Shown one piece after another: positions 25,609-37,866 of a stretch of DNA of 64,000 nt. Under the pieces are notes generated by a model. The model was given only the letters and a program-made list of their open reading frames with translations. It was not told where the DNA came from and did not search any database. Source of the stretch: Aphis gossypii (Eukaryota; Arthropoda; Insecta; Hemiptera; Aphididae); assembly GCF_020184175.1 (NCBI RefSeq), contig NC_065530.1, positions 47,407,260 to 47,471,259 on the forward strand, in the 5' to 3' direction. The stretch's first letter is position 1, and each line of letters opens with the position of its first letter. The translations under genes were made by a program, and so were the position numbers.

Positions 25609-26161
25609 CAGGGGTGTCATTTCAATGTTTTTTTTGGTACGCATAAATGTTGAGCAGGCCACTATTTATTTTTTTCTTGACATATTTGACATTATTAATA
25701 TTATAGTAGTATAATAATTATTATTAACACAATTAAAATAAAGTAAAATGACATAATGCAAGCAGTAAGTAGTGCAAAAGCTAAAAATTTCTAAATTTAA
25801 TACAAATTGAAACTTCAACAGTCAAATTAAATAAAAATAATTAACAATATAAAGCAATACAATAGATATGCACAGAATAAATCAGTAAAATTTGTGGTTA
25901 CTAGTAATAATCATACAACGGTTGTTTGTGATTATAAAGACTAAAAGACGTGATCAATCAATTAATTATCAACTTTCATAATATTTAGGTAGGTACATAT
26001 TAATTTATTATTTTAATATATAATTATATAAATATAATTTTTATTTTGTTTTTGTGATGTGGCCGAGCGGGCCATGTGCATGTGCCTTGCTGGCCAAAAA
26101 TTACAATTTAGAATTTTAGGTACGCAAATGTATACCTTGCGTACTGCAAATGATGCCTCTG
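25609..26161. mobile_element. 553-bp non-autonomous hAT-like element
   Basis: The left end CAGGGGTGTCATTT and the inward right end CAGAGGCATCATTT agree at 11 of 14. The flanking octamers cagagagg (25601-25608) and cagagatg (26162-26169) differ at one base. A GGTACGCA motif lies near both ends in inverted arrangement, as do AGGCCAC/GTGGCC. The 61-codon frame at its right end looks incidental. Confidence 0.72.
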
Positions 26162-27019
26162 CAGAGATGATTAAAAATAAAGCTATGCGTTATTTGGGCA
26201 TATTATTAAGCTCACTGGCTCATGTATGGATCTTATTCTCTTGAAGATTGTATATTCCTCCCTGGTTTGTACCCATTTAGGATGTTTTACTATTACGAAA
26301 GAAAAATCAATAATTAAATTTTAAATTTTGAACAGCATTTTTAAATAAATTTATTTATACTCGTTTATTTTTATTATTACAGAAAATCATACGACAAAAA
26401 CTCAAACAAAATTAATTAAACTTTAAATATTGTTAGGGGGTATTGTCTGTCTGTACTAGGTTTTTTAAGTGAGCATCTGTACAATTTTTTGAGATAGCCG
26501 CTACTGTGTGCCTACAAGAAGCGAAAAGTAGAGTCTGATACACCTTTTAGTTTATGGACTATATAGTTTTACAGAACAGTATATAAATCTGTAGTTAATA
26601 TTTTTAACGTTATTTATATCGTCGACTAGATGCCGCCACAATTCTAAATACACCTTGGTGTGGCGAATGGCGATGTGATTATCATAATATCATGCATACC
26701 TATAGGATCCTCTCGTCATATACTATATAGGTTATATAGGCGCGTGATAAAGAAAACCTTTCGTTGGGCTCGAAAAGGAATTCCACAGCAACAAATTGTT
26801 GATCAACGATAAACATTTGTTTACTTTTAGGCGTACAGTCCTATGATAATAATATTATTTTGAATTTTTTTTCTCTATCGCTGATGCTGATCTTCGTTCA
26901 ATACGACCTACTTTTGCCGTAAACGTCGAGGTTGGCAGTTATAGTTTAATTCGATAGTCGGTCATAATACAGTGGTGAATATTTATCATCAAACCTTTTT
27001 CTGAAGACATAACGAGAAC
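26162..27019. promoter_or_regulatory. upstream region of CNPPD1
   Basis: Contains copy B of the 100-bp repeat (26411-26507). The last 92 bases (26928-27019) are conserved in the pseudogene copy at 22041-22139, so the duplication carried the leader and probably the core promoter. No TATA box is convincing. Nothing else was recognised. Confidence 0.5.
26411..26507. repeat. copy B of the 100-bp repeat
   Basis: Matches 24127-24230 in the same orientation (see that entry). It lies about 510 bp before the CNPPD1 start codon. Confidence 0.65.
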
Positions 27020-28887
27020 ATGACGTCGTCGAAGTACTGTTTGAAAACTCGTAATAGAATGAAACTTCCAAACGCTAAGGCAAGTCCTCATCTGTCCTGA
27101 CAGATTTATATTACTAAGTTTTACGTCTTACATTTTCTTTAACGTTTCAGAAGTTGGACAACGAACAGGACCATGATTTGTTTCTATCAAAGTTAACTTC
27201 GGCACTTTGTTGCGACAGCTTCAATAGACTCCCGCTTAACTCCACTTTAGGACGTCTTCCATTATCTGGTATGACATAAATTATTTGATCATAATATTTT
27301 ATTGTACTATTATACAATGTAGGTACATTGTATTATTATATGTGTATAAAATTTAGGATATCAACTATTAACAGTATCAAAATATTATTATATATTTAAT
27401 TCTTTAATTTCTGAATTTTGATTTTTTATATATTAATACATTAAGTAAGATTGGATGTTTGAATGTAAAGACATTTTTGTTTCTGACCTATCCCTGTGAG
27501 AGATTTTATTTTATATTATTTCATAGAATAATGTAATAAAAATATGTACTTCTTAACAATATTAAATTGTTTTATATTTTACTTTGTTTATTTATAGAAT
27601 TAGCTCAGGAACTTAAAACAGGGAAATTGATATCAAAATTTGAAGATTTTGATTATTACACTGATGGTGAAGATGAATCACCATATGTTTATACATGTTC
27701 ATTTGTATTGGCTATAATGTATTTTGAACGACTTAAAGCATCAAATCCTAACTATTTGAAATCTATTAACTCATCTGAATTATTCCTGATATCTTTGGTA
27801 AATTAAACAATAATCATTAAATAATTATTGTTCATTATAAAATAATTAATTACATTATAAAAAAATTGAATGTTATTTTTAGTTGGTTGCAAGTAAATAT
27901 CTTCATGACGATGGTGAACTAGATTCGGCAATAAATAGTGAGTGGGCTATAGCTTATGGTATTAGTCTAAAAACTATCAATCAAATGGAAAAAGATTATT
28001 TATCAGCTATGGTAAGACTTTTAACTAATAAAAATCTCAAATTGATACTAATCTTACCTGTACACTGTACAATTAATTTTAAATTGGAATGCTGTAATAT
28101 TGTTATAAGTGAATATTTTAAAAATACATTAAACATTTTGTATTATATACATAAAAAATATTAAATCTCATTTATTTAGTAATTACAATTTAGGTAGTCC
28201 ATAAAGCTCAATATCGTTAGCAAACAATTAATCTATTTTTTTTTTAAAAAATATTTAGAATTGGGAATTTTTCATAAGTGATGAAGAGTTTACAAATAGA
28301 CATAAAGAAATAGTTAATCAACTCTATGGTGATATCAAGAAATCCAACTGTGTACTGTTGAAAATGTTCCTATTGATCTCATCAGTTGTGCAAAAAATAA
28401 GAAAGGTTAGTAGAAAGATATTTTAAATTTAAATCCATTGCATTTATTTATTTGTTATATTATTCATTACTAGTTGTACCGAAAGAAAATTGTACGTCAG
28501 AAAATGAAACATATGATCGCTATGTCAACTGTTATCACTGTGGTTACTGCAACTACTATGCAACTTAACTCTGGAAATCAAAAATTGGTTCAAGAATTGT
28601 ATGAACGAATTGAGTCTGATCCAAATTACCCAACAATTCCCTCTATCCAAACAAATAACATAGTAAACTCAGAAAATGTGAAAGATATTTCTAAAGAATG
28701 GCCTTCATCTAAATTACTACAGTTGTTAGACCATTTGTTACTAATGAACATATGTGTATCTAATGATGATCGTCAACAATTTCAAACTACCTTTAGTAAA
28801 CCCAACAAAAACCAATTTCGAAATATTACAGATTTCAAAAGTATCATGTTTTTTAATTATTTAACAACCCTAAATTATACATATTGA
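27020..28887 (+). CDS. CNPPD1: CNPPD1-like cyclin Pas1/PHO80-domain protein
   Basis: Member of the PHO80-like cyclin family; the human protein is poorly characterised and has a C-terminal hydrophobic part. Exons: 27020-27079, 27151-27268, 27598-27797, 27883-28011, 28259-28405 and 28474-28887; 355 residues (human 410). The cyclin core is clear: LAIMYFERLKASNPNYL, SSELFLISLLVASKYLHDDGE, INSEWAIAYGISL, LNQ/NQMEKDYLSAMNWEF. After the cyclin core comes a hydrophobic stretch, HMIAMSTVITVVTATT (from about residue 229), as in the family, then a poorly conserved tail. Intron 1 has a GC donor (AAG|GCAAGT) with a normal AG acceptor at 27150; the strong consensus around it and its conservation in the duplicate support a true GC-AG intron. 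The ATG at 27020 is the first in the leader shared with the pseudogene. Confidence 0.88.
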
Positions 28888-30117
28888 AATTAACTTTACT
28901 TTTGTGGTTTCTCAATTTACTTAAAATTAATATTTTGTGCTATTCATCAGTTTTTTTACATGTGTTTGCTACAACAAGAAATTCAAAAACATACGTTTAT
29001 ATTAGAATATATCATAAATAATTTGTAATTATAATAGCTTTTATAAAAGTATAAGGTACAAAAATTATATATATTTTTTTTTTTTTTAATTAATGAGGAT
29101 TTATTTTTAATGATCAGAAGGATAAAATTTAAATATCAAATGTATTTATAAAATATATTTTTTTAATTTATGAGTAATAAGTTAATCATATATGATTTAA
29201 AGTTAAATTTATTTTTTAGTTCAATATTCTGATTATTAAATACTTACTACAAAAAATAAGTTATTGTGCTATTGATGAATTAATTAAAATTTAAAAGGCT
29301 GAAAAAATATTAAAATTAATACATTTGTAATTTAGGTCATAAATGACTTTCATTTTTAATAATCATTTTTATATCTGGACTGTTAAAATTCAAAAAGATT
29401 GTGATTGTTATAACAAGAAAAAATTGATTTATGGTATATTAATATATCATATAAAAATTAAAATAATTAAGCAGTATATTTGTGTATATAGTGTAAAACA
29501 TTATTTTATCAGTATTAAGATAAGATACAAACAATTAAAAATCTATAATTTTATTAAAACAATCAAACTTGGTTTTTGTTTTTTTTTTTTCAAAATTCCT
29601 AAAGTAGGTTGCATAAAATTTTGAAATTTAACATTTTTGAGATTTTAACATTGTTAAACTCATTGCTTCTCAAGTTAAAATTGATGTGAATATCAATACA
29701 GTGTTTAAGTAAAATTAAATATAACTAAATTCAAGTTTCACATTAAACAAGTATATATTTTAATACTTAATAGTCAAAACTTTTGTAAATATTAAATTGA
29801 TTATATTTATTAGTAATAATAACGTTGTAATAAGTTATTATAATGTTATTATTAAATAGAATAAAGTTAACTAAGGTCTCACTATAAATGTAATTAGTTT
29901 GTAGTGAATATATTAAAATAAAGGTTCTTAGTATGCTTATTCTTAAAATTGATAAGTAAAAATATTTAATTAATATACTTTTATAGCAAGCAGAAAACTG
30001 AGAAAACCAGTCTATATAATATATCAATGGTGAGTAGTATATGCTACATTCAAGGACAATTATATCTTTAAATCTCATATCAAGTTATTGCTCTCCCCCT
30101 TTTTTTATTCTCTAAAT
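28888..30117. other. intergenic, very AT-rich
   Basis: 3' flank of CNPPD1. Open frames here (29343-29624 plus, 29767-30078 minus) are low-complexity Ile/Tyr/Lys/Phe strings and have no gene support. Confidence 0.6.
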
Positions 30118-30333
30118 TAGATATCTCAAACTTACGGCCCGCGAGCAAGATCTAGCGAGCCAGCGTTTATGAACCGGCCCGCCAAACTAATTTGTGTTTT
30201 GATAATAATATATTAGTATGTATTATCTATTCTTCAATAGTATTATCTCTTTATTCTTTAAAAAATGTTGGCCTGCAGTGAAAAAATATTTTTTAGATTT
30301 AGCCCACCGTTAAAAAAAGGTTGGAGACCCCTG
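30118..30333. mobile_element. 216-bp hAT MITE
   Basis: The right end read inward, CAGGGGTCTCCAACC, is a classic hAT end; the left end TAGATATCTCAAACT is a worn version of it. Flanking octamers ctctaaat (30110-30117) and cactaaat (30334-30341) differ at one base. It contains GGCCCGCGAG and GGCCCGCC blocks. The copy at 7808-7965 is the same family in the opposite orientation. Confidence 0.82.
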
Positions 30334-30773
30334 CACTAAATTAAAAATTATCTTAGAAAAAATGTATACTTATTGTCAAAAAGTGTTAACATTTTTGAGT
30401 TATAAGGAATATTATTTAATTCAAATAGATGGTAAGGGTTAATTATGAATTAATAGAAGTTGTCTTTTGCACCATGTGTTTACACCAAATCTTTCAACTT
30501 TTCAAACTTTTGCTACCATTACACCAAAAATGATTGGTTTATGTCATTTATGAATACAATTAATAATTTAATTTAAAATTAACAAATTTTATATATACAT
30601 TGATGTAACATTTTAATTGCTATAATAATAATAATAATAATAAAAAAATGTTTTAATTAATAATTTAACATTTCTTAGTTACATCGTCTTTATTAATATT
30701 ATACAGAAATAATGATTAGAAAATTGATATTAGAAAAATAATTAAATGTATGTTATTACAAATTTTCACTAAT
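30334..30773. other. 3' flank of RFC2, AT-rich with a trinucleotide run
   Basis: No gene. An (AAT)n microsatellite lies at about 30621-30643. Both neighbouring genes end towards this spacer. Confidence 0.6.
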
Positions 30774-32677
30774 TTAATTTACTGTTATGGCTGCTGCTGT
30801 ACATAACTTAGCTAATAATCCTGATAGTTGAAGTAGTGAATTCATTCCTTCAACAATCCTAATGTGAACCATTCCAATCTCCTGAAATATGAATAATTTT
30901 TATAAATATTAGATATTTAAACTATGAGTTAAAGAACTTTATGATAAAAATTGTTCAACAGTTCAAAAACTAAATTCACTTAGACATATTAATATTAAAA
31001 TTATAAATATTTTTTAACACAAAAATAAATTTATCAGTTAACTAACACATAACTAGAACATAAATAGGATTTTAATTAATTCAAATACTTTCATAATTAT
31101 AAGAACAATATACAATTTTAAATATACCAATTGGAGAATAATATGATTTTTAGTGTTGGCATTGTTTTAAACTACTCAATTGCAATATAATAATATAATT
31201 AATTATCAAATGTTTTTTTTTTATTATTACTAGTAAAAACGTGATCAATGTAGAATAAATCCTATTACCTGTATAAATTTTAATTTCAGAGATTCCTTGA
31301 TTTCTAAATGTTTAGCAACTCTAAATATGTTGGTAATAATGTCTTCAGGGGCATAACCAAGTTTCCATAAATGGGCCATTATCTATAATATGGAAAATAA
31401 ATAATATCAAATTAATTAGACGTTAAGAATCTTAATTTAGTAATATTTAAATAATGTTTATCTTACTTTGTACGCCTTTGAGATATTTTGGTCAGCACAT
31501 TCCAATAACATTTCTTTGACAAGTAGGGGATGTGGCTCATCACACACTTTAAATACATTTGCGCTATCGACGTGTCTAAAACCATTCCATGTTGATTGCA
31601 AGTTGTTCAATGCTTGTCGCATGTCACCTTGGGCAGTAAATACAACAGCTTCTAAACCGTCGGAACTGAACGATACCTATAGGCAGATTACAACATATAT
31701 ATATAAACCGACTTATGGTTAAAATTGATGACATTAAGCATAATGCTTAATATATTACTTCTTCAGATTTGCAAACTTTAAGAATCTGTGTCATAACTTC
31801 TTGATCAGAAAGCTTTCCATACCGTAACATGGCACAACGTGACTGAATTGCTTCAATAATTTTGTCACTATTGTTACAGGCTAGTGCAAACCTTGTTGTA
31901 TTACTCCATAATTCCATAGTACGTCTAAGTGCTTGTTGAGCTCCATCAGTCATACTAAAAACAGATAATATTATGATACTAATAGAGATAATCAATGGAC
32001 AAATAATATCTTCACTAAGTATTAAGTTACCTGTCGGCTTCGTCCAAAATAATTATTTTATGTCTACCAGGAGGCAATGTAACTTTTTGTTGGGCAAACA
32101 TTTTGATTTTATTTCTTACAGTTTCAATACCACGGTCACTGGACGCATTTAACTCTAATACAGCTTCTTTAAATGCACTACCGAGAAGTATTCTAGCCAG
32201 AGCCAATATCGTTGTTGTTTTACCAACACCAGGAGGACCCTATAAATCATGTATCAAAATTAACAAAATTTGCCCCTACAGTTGGAATATATTAAAATAA
32301 GAAAAAAGAAAAATGTTAAATATTTCGCAAACTTACAGCAATAATTATGTTTGGTACGTTTCCGCACGAAGAAAACTTTTCTAGTCGCAAGACGGTTTCT
32401 TCATTTCCCACAATGTCTGAAAATGATTTTGGACGATATTTTTCAATCCTAAATATCATATAAAAGTAAAAAAAATATGTGAAATATAGATAGAAACTAG
32501 ATTTTGTCAGTAGTTATAATATTAATGTAGTTACCATGGCATATTTAAGTCACTTTTAACAGTTTTTGTTTGAGGAGTTATGGTAGTACCTTCGTCGTTT
32601 TTGCTGGTCGACGATCCTTCCATGGGATCTATTACGGTCGTAGTTGAGGCAGTTTCTTCTGTGTTATCGACTTCCAT
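30774..32677 (-). CDS. RFC2: replication factor C subunit 2 (40 kDa clamp-loader subunit)
   Basis: Small AAA+ subunit of RFC, which loads PCNA at primer-template junctions in the nucleus. Exons in transcript order: 32677-32535, 32448-32337, 32239-32031, 31954-31759, 31676-31467, 31382-31269 and 30881-30774; the frame closes at 363 residues (human about 354). Seen directly: the RFC box WIEKYRP (48-54), Walker A GPPGVGKTT (86-94), Walker B with DEAD (151-154), the arginine-finger SRC motif (193-195), sensor 1 ACNNSDK, and the C-terminal collar with FTAQGDMRQALNNLQST and VFKVCDEPHP. The first 40 residues are Thr/Ser/Glu-rich and not conserved. MFAQQKVTLPPGRHK and VCDEPHPLLVKEM identify RFC2 rather than RFC4 or RFC5 (in Drosophila naming this subunit is RfC4). 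Divergent from SNRNP48 with 1.06 kb between start codons. Confidence 0.96.
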
Positions 32678-33739
32678 TATAAAGTTTTGTTTCAAATAAT
32701 AAATTTAAATAAACGACCTCGAGTATATGTACACTCAATATTAAACTATGAGTATTTTATAAGCAAAATACGATTTAATTTAAGTTTGTCCTCAACGACC
32801 AATTTATGTTTTGAGTCAAACTACTCAAACTTGAAAAAATTAATTTTGAATTAGGTATAACAATTTTATGTAGGGTTTCGCACGTCAATTGTCAGTAATC
32901 AGCATGTGGACACTGGACAACTACTGTGGTAGTGGTTGTGGGCCGGCTTAGAAATATGTGATGTTTTGAGTTTTTGACTTATTTGTTTAAAAGGGCGGGA
33001 AGATAATATTATCTATAATACAATATTTTTTTGTTTAAAAAAGTAATTTAGGTATTTTTTCTTAAAATAAAGCCAATTTATTCTAAATTACAATCTATAC
33101 AATTTGTTTAATAAGTAATATTTATAATTTATAGACAGTAAATAAGTTTGCACACACGAGTAGGAAATCATACATTTGTAATACCTAAAAGTATCTTTAA
33201 TCGTGCATTCGTGCCCTAGCATTTCGTGCTTACAACACACACGTTTTAATATTTTATCTAGTCCGTTGTTAAACCACCATGTGCGCTGGCAGCAGCACAG
33301 ATTATATAATCTGTCGTATTTACCTTTATAGCGTAAATTTGATTATATAGTAAGTGTTATAAGTTTACAAGTTTACAACAATAATATTATAAAAAAAATA
33401 AATAAATAATAATACCTACAATATTATTACAATTTGGCGTAGTGACTAACTGACGAATTCATGTTTTTAACAAATTGAATATTTAATAGTTTTACTATTA
33501 TTATTTATTTGTTATGAACAAATGATATTGTATTTTATAAACTATCAACAAGTCAGATCCAAATGATCCAAGTATTTTGTTTGGGTACCTCCTCGTAACT
33601 TGTGATGAATGTAACAACCGGTTCCTGAACTTGAAAAAATATCATAAGTACACCTTAATAATATTATTATCCTATACTATTGATGTCAATTAATGTTGTA
33701 TGATGATAATTAGGTGTTTAACTGTTAGGAAGAGTGAAA
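32678..33739. promoter_or_regulatory. divergent spacer between RFC2 and SNRNP48
   Basis: Promoters of both genes must lie here. It contains a perfect 18-bp palindrome ACAGATTATATAATCTGT at 33297-33314. Near 32880-32950 the DNA is less AT-rich. No other recognised site. Confidence 0.45.
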
Positions 33740-36700
33740 ATGGATTTATCAACGGAAGAGTTACTTAACAGAAAAGAGACATTGAAACAATTTGATAACT
33801 ATATTGAAGACACAGAAAACACGCTTAAGTGTTTTGTCGAAAAAGTTGGTTGGACATTGGATAAAACACCAATTAAAGTAAATATTCAATATTGTACTAA
33901 TCACTAATCTATTGTTCTGATGAATAGTTATAGTTCAATATAATATTTGTACAGAATATGTTTGAAAAGTAAATTATAAAATTCCAACGGTTGTATTGAC
34001 TATTTAAATTTTTTTTTTAAATAATTAATGAGTAATTACCATTTGTGTTAGTACTCAAAGATTAAAAGTCTTTAATAGTATACTTGTATAAGATTATTTT
34101 AGAATAGTGTTTCCTTAACTTTTCCCTCCAACCTAGAGATTGAAAAAAATACATTAAGACTCCAAAACATAAATAATTACCTAATAATATGCTTATTATT
34201 ATATTTTATTATATCCTCTATAGGCGTGCAATTTTAATTTCAGGGATGTCTACGGTTTTTGAGCCCTTTTCTTTATATTTTTCCTTAAATTTAATATAAA
34301 TTTCTATGATAGTTTCATTTTTTGTCCTTTTTTTTGTTTATGATTTTTATTTTTCTATTACATTCAGCTGTTTATCATAATAAGTTTTTCCTCGTAAATT
34401 AAAAATATTTTAGAATCTACCACATGTTTAAGAAAAAATTACATTTTATTTAATCAACATTAGTTTTAATAAAGAACCCTTATTCTATGATTTCAATTTT
34501 AGAGCCTCAACTACAAAATATTTTGGAGGTGCCCAGGTATACCTAAATACCTTGTACCCTCCATACACACTTATAAATTATACCTACATGTGTTGTCTGT
34601 TTTAAAAGTGTAAAAAATTCATTCTACGCTGTTATACATTTTTGTGTTTTAACTTTATTAATATTTGCTTAATTTATTTTCAGGATAATCTTGTGAAGTG
34701 TCCAATAAATAGTGAACACAGAATGTCACCATCCAAACTCGAGGTTCATTGTCAAAAATGTATATTGAAAAAAAATGGATATGATTCATCTCATTCATTT
34801 TATCCTTCTTATAATTTGTCAACACTGTTGTCCCAGACAGTGACAATTGGTATGTTTATTATTATATATATACACATTTTTTTTAATACTTATTGATTAC
34901 ATAAATTAATGTCATTATGAATTTATGCTTTAAAAAATAAATCTTGTACTTTTTACGATAAATTTTCAAATTTTTGTATTCTTTATTCACTTGAAATGTG
35001 AAAAAATACTTCTTTTCTTTGGCATAGTTGCGTTGACATTGATGTTCTTATGAATTCAATAATATAATAATATAATAATTATATAATTTAAGGAGTTGAT
35101 TATTTTATAATTTAATTTTGTTATACTTATTAAGAAATTTATTATTATAACCTGTTACAGATGAAATTACTCAAATGCATATTTTGAAAACTGCCTATGA
35201 CGAATCAAATTCAACCTTAAGTTAGTAAAAATAAAAAATAAATTAATATTATTTATTGAGTACATCAATAAAATCATTTTTATAAAGCTAATGAATGTTT
35301 TTCAGATATGATTAAAGAATGTTTGGTACAAGATATTTTACAGTATTTCATTGTACATTACAAAAAAAAAAAAAATATATCCTTTTTTAACTATTCTATT
35401 TGATGATAATTATTATTATAATGTTTTTTTATTACTCCAATTATGAAATTGTACCTACTAATTTCAACAGTTTTTCAAATATTTGTTCTTTTTTTTTAAA
35501 TTTGACAAAAATTTGGATTTATATCTTGCTTGAAGAAAATTATTATACATCTTTTTATAATTGAGGTAAATAAACCTCTTATAAAAAATATTTATTTATT
35601 AGCTATTTTTTATTCATGTTTATTTTTGCTGCAAATATTATTTACATTTCATCTACAAAAAGTACAAAATGTTCATAAAAAATGTCATATTTTTATTTTA
35701 GATATTAACCTTAAGCCTAGAGAAGTTTCCCAAAGCATAGAACGCTATGTCTGTGATTTTACTCCTGACGAGAGAAGAATATTATATGATAGTGCTGTAA
35801 AATACACCAAACCACCTAATTACAAGGATGTCAAAAATGATTTAACAGGGTAATTTTTGAATAAAATACTTAAATTATTTTTCAATAATTTTTTAAATAA
35901 ATTATTATTCATTTTAATTTTAGTGTGGATTTTTTCAATAAAACTGATGATAGACCTAAAACTGAGCTTGAGCTTTTACAAGAGCAAAGAGACTTAAAAC
36001 GCAGGAGAACTGCTTATCGAGGAAAAAGAGTTCACACAGATAGAAAATCTTATATAGAAGTAAGTTAAATATATCCGAGGTATTGGCATTATAATTTATT
36101 ATTTTGGTTATTTAGGTTTTAAGAGAAGTAGTTGAAGGATTAACAAATACTTTGTCACATTCAGAAGATGAATCGGCGGATGTTCAAACTTCAAATACAG
36201 TTACAGAAACTACACCATATCACCGTTTTGAGTATGAAGGTATTAAAACGTATGATGGTAATCCACACACTCGCTGGCTTAATATTGAGATAGAGGAATC
36301 TAAATTGTATGAGTATTATCAAAAAAAGAGCGAGAGTTCACATCAAGAAGTTTCTACATCTAAAATTCATTGTGAAGATAAAACTGGTTTTAAAAGATCA
36401 AGAAAAAGTAAATCTAGATCAAGAGAAAGAAAAACATCAATTGATGAGTTAAAATTAAAAAGATCTCGGAGATCTAGGTCTCGCTCATCATGTACAGAAA
36501 CCAAATTCAAGAGACCTAAAATTCGTTCTAAATCCAAAGAAAGTGCTTATATAAAAAGTAAACATAAAAGATCAAGATCTAGAAAACATAAAACTCGATC
36601 AAAATCTAAAGAAAGCGAGCCTAGAATGCGAAGAAGTCGATCAATATCTTCTGAAAGTACTCACAAGAGATTTAAGAAGCGTAAAACAAGGTCTAAGTCA

Positions 36701-36877
36701 AAAGAACTTGAAAAGGTTAAATGTTCTAAGAGTCTTACAAATTATAATAAGTTAGAAAATGAAAAAGACTCTACAATATCAAGTCATACCCATAAAAAGA
36801 ATAAAAAGCATAAAAGTAAGAAAAATCGTTCTAAAAGTCCTAGAAAATCTCATAAAAATAAAAAAAGCGATATTTAA
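33740..36877 (+). CDS. SNRNP48: U11/U12 snRNP 48 kDa protein (U11-48K)
   Basis: Component of the minor (U12-dependent) spliceosome; its zinc finger contacts the 5' splice site of U12-type introns within the U11/U12 di-snRNP. Exons: 33740-33877, 34684-34849, 35161-35220, 35702-35849, 35924-36059 and 36116-36877; 469 residues (human 339). The CHHC zinc finger is exact: C52-x5-H58-x9-H68-x3-C72. Further conserved blocks are ERYVCDFT..ERR.LYD, then LQEQRDLKRRRTAYRGKRVH and RKSYIEVLREVV. Exon 6 encodes a long, basic C-terminal tail of RS- and KS-type repeats (about residues 300-469) that is longer than in vertebrates. A skipped acceptor at 35304 would add a frame that soon stops, so it is omitted. 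After the TAA at 36875 the same frame stays open for 39 codons. Confidence 0.93.
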
Positions 36878-37772
36878 GTATGTGAAAACGTTAAAGACAA
36901 AATATTAAATGATAATGAAATCCATCCCAAGTCTAAAAGTCGTAAATTTCTACGGTTAACATTTTTGGTTTTATTGTCATTAATCATTTTTTGTTGATTG
37001 AAAGTTAGATCAATAATTATTTATTATAGTTTTAAAAAAAACTGTTATTGAAATTTGACAATAAAAGATAGGGTTTCCTTAAAATTTTGAATTGTTAAAA
37101 CTTTTTTGAACTCGAAAATTTATAATTTTTTAAGTGAATAATTAATAATTTAAATGTTGAACTGTATTAGTATAGTATATTGTATTTTCTTAGAAACAAA
37201 CGTATAATTGAAATATGTCATGTTGTATACAACTATTAGACTTGGTATTTTTTTATTTCAAATACAGTTTATACATAAACTAAATGTAAAATTTTAATAA
37301 AATTGTTTTTTACACAATGGTTTAATATTTTTTTCTTGGGCACATTCAGGTATTAGAATTCTATATTAATAGATGTGATAAATTCAACTATGATTTAGGT
37401 AAATTTTACCTAATTATGCAACTATTTAGGACCAATAATATAATATTATAGTGATATAAAGAGTAAAAACTATATGAATATAATATATAAACAATAGTAA
37501 CTTATTTATTTTAATATTTACAATTTATAAAATATATTTATAAATATTCTATTGTCATGGATTTGTTAATATAGATAACATTCTATTATAATATAAAAAT
37601 ATGATATTTTAATACTAATTCATTAAGGAAACTTAAGTATACGCCATACCTTATTAACTTTTTTTTTTATACTATAATTAACATAAATTACATGTTACAC
37701 ATCTATATTGATAACAAAAATTAAAAATAAGTTTCATATTTAAAAAAAATTAAATAATAGTAATATTGTTTA
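36878..37772. other. 3' flank of SNRNP48, AT-rich
   Basis: Several AATAAA signals (about 37062 and 37299) could end the SNRNP48 transcript. No other feature was seen. Confidence 0.55.
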
Positions 37773-37784
37773 GGTAATAGTTAA

Positions 37785-37854
37785 TTTCCGGGAGGAAGTA
37801 ATGCGAAAGCAGTCCCCTCCCGGTCGTCGGTTATAAACTGCAAAAAAAAAAAAA
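37785..37854 (+). mobile_element. 70-bp retroposed tail with GAAA-loop hairpin and poly(A)
   Basis: Flanked by a perfect 12-bp target duplication, ggtaatagttaa (37773-37784 and 37855-37866). It ends in a run of about 13 A, the hallmarks of target-primed reverse transcription. The body is GC-rich with 8-bp arms CCGGGAGG and CCTCCCGG; inside them is TGC-GAAA-GCA, a stem with a GNRA tetraloop. It is most simply an extremely 5'-truncated insertion of a LINE or a SINE that shares the LINE tail. Confidence 0.75.
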
Positions 37855-37866
37855 GGTAATAGTTAA

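Noticed and set aside
29343..30078. Open frames of 93 and 103 codons
   Set aside because: Low-complexity Ile/Tyr/Lys/Phe strings in very AT-rich DNA, without splice or start context.
35305..35400. Extra SNRNP48 exon after a TTTTTCAG acceptor
   Set aside because: The phase fits, but the frame runs into a poly-Lys stretch and a stop. Skipping it joins conserved residues directly.
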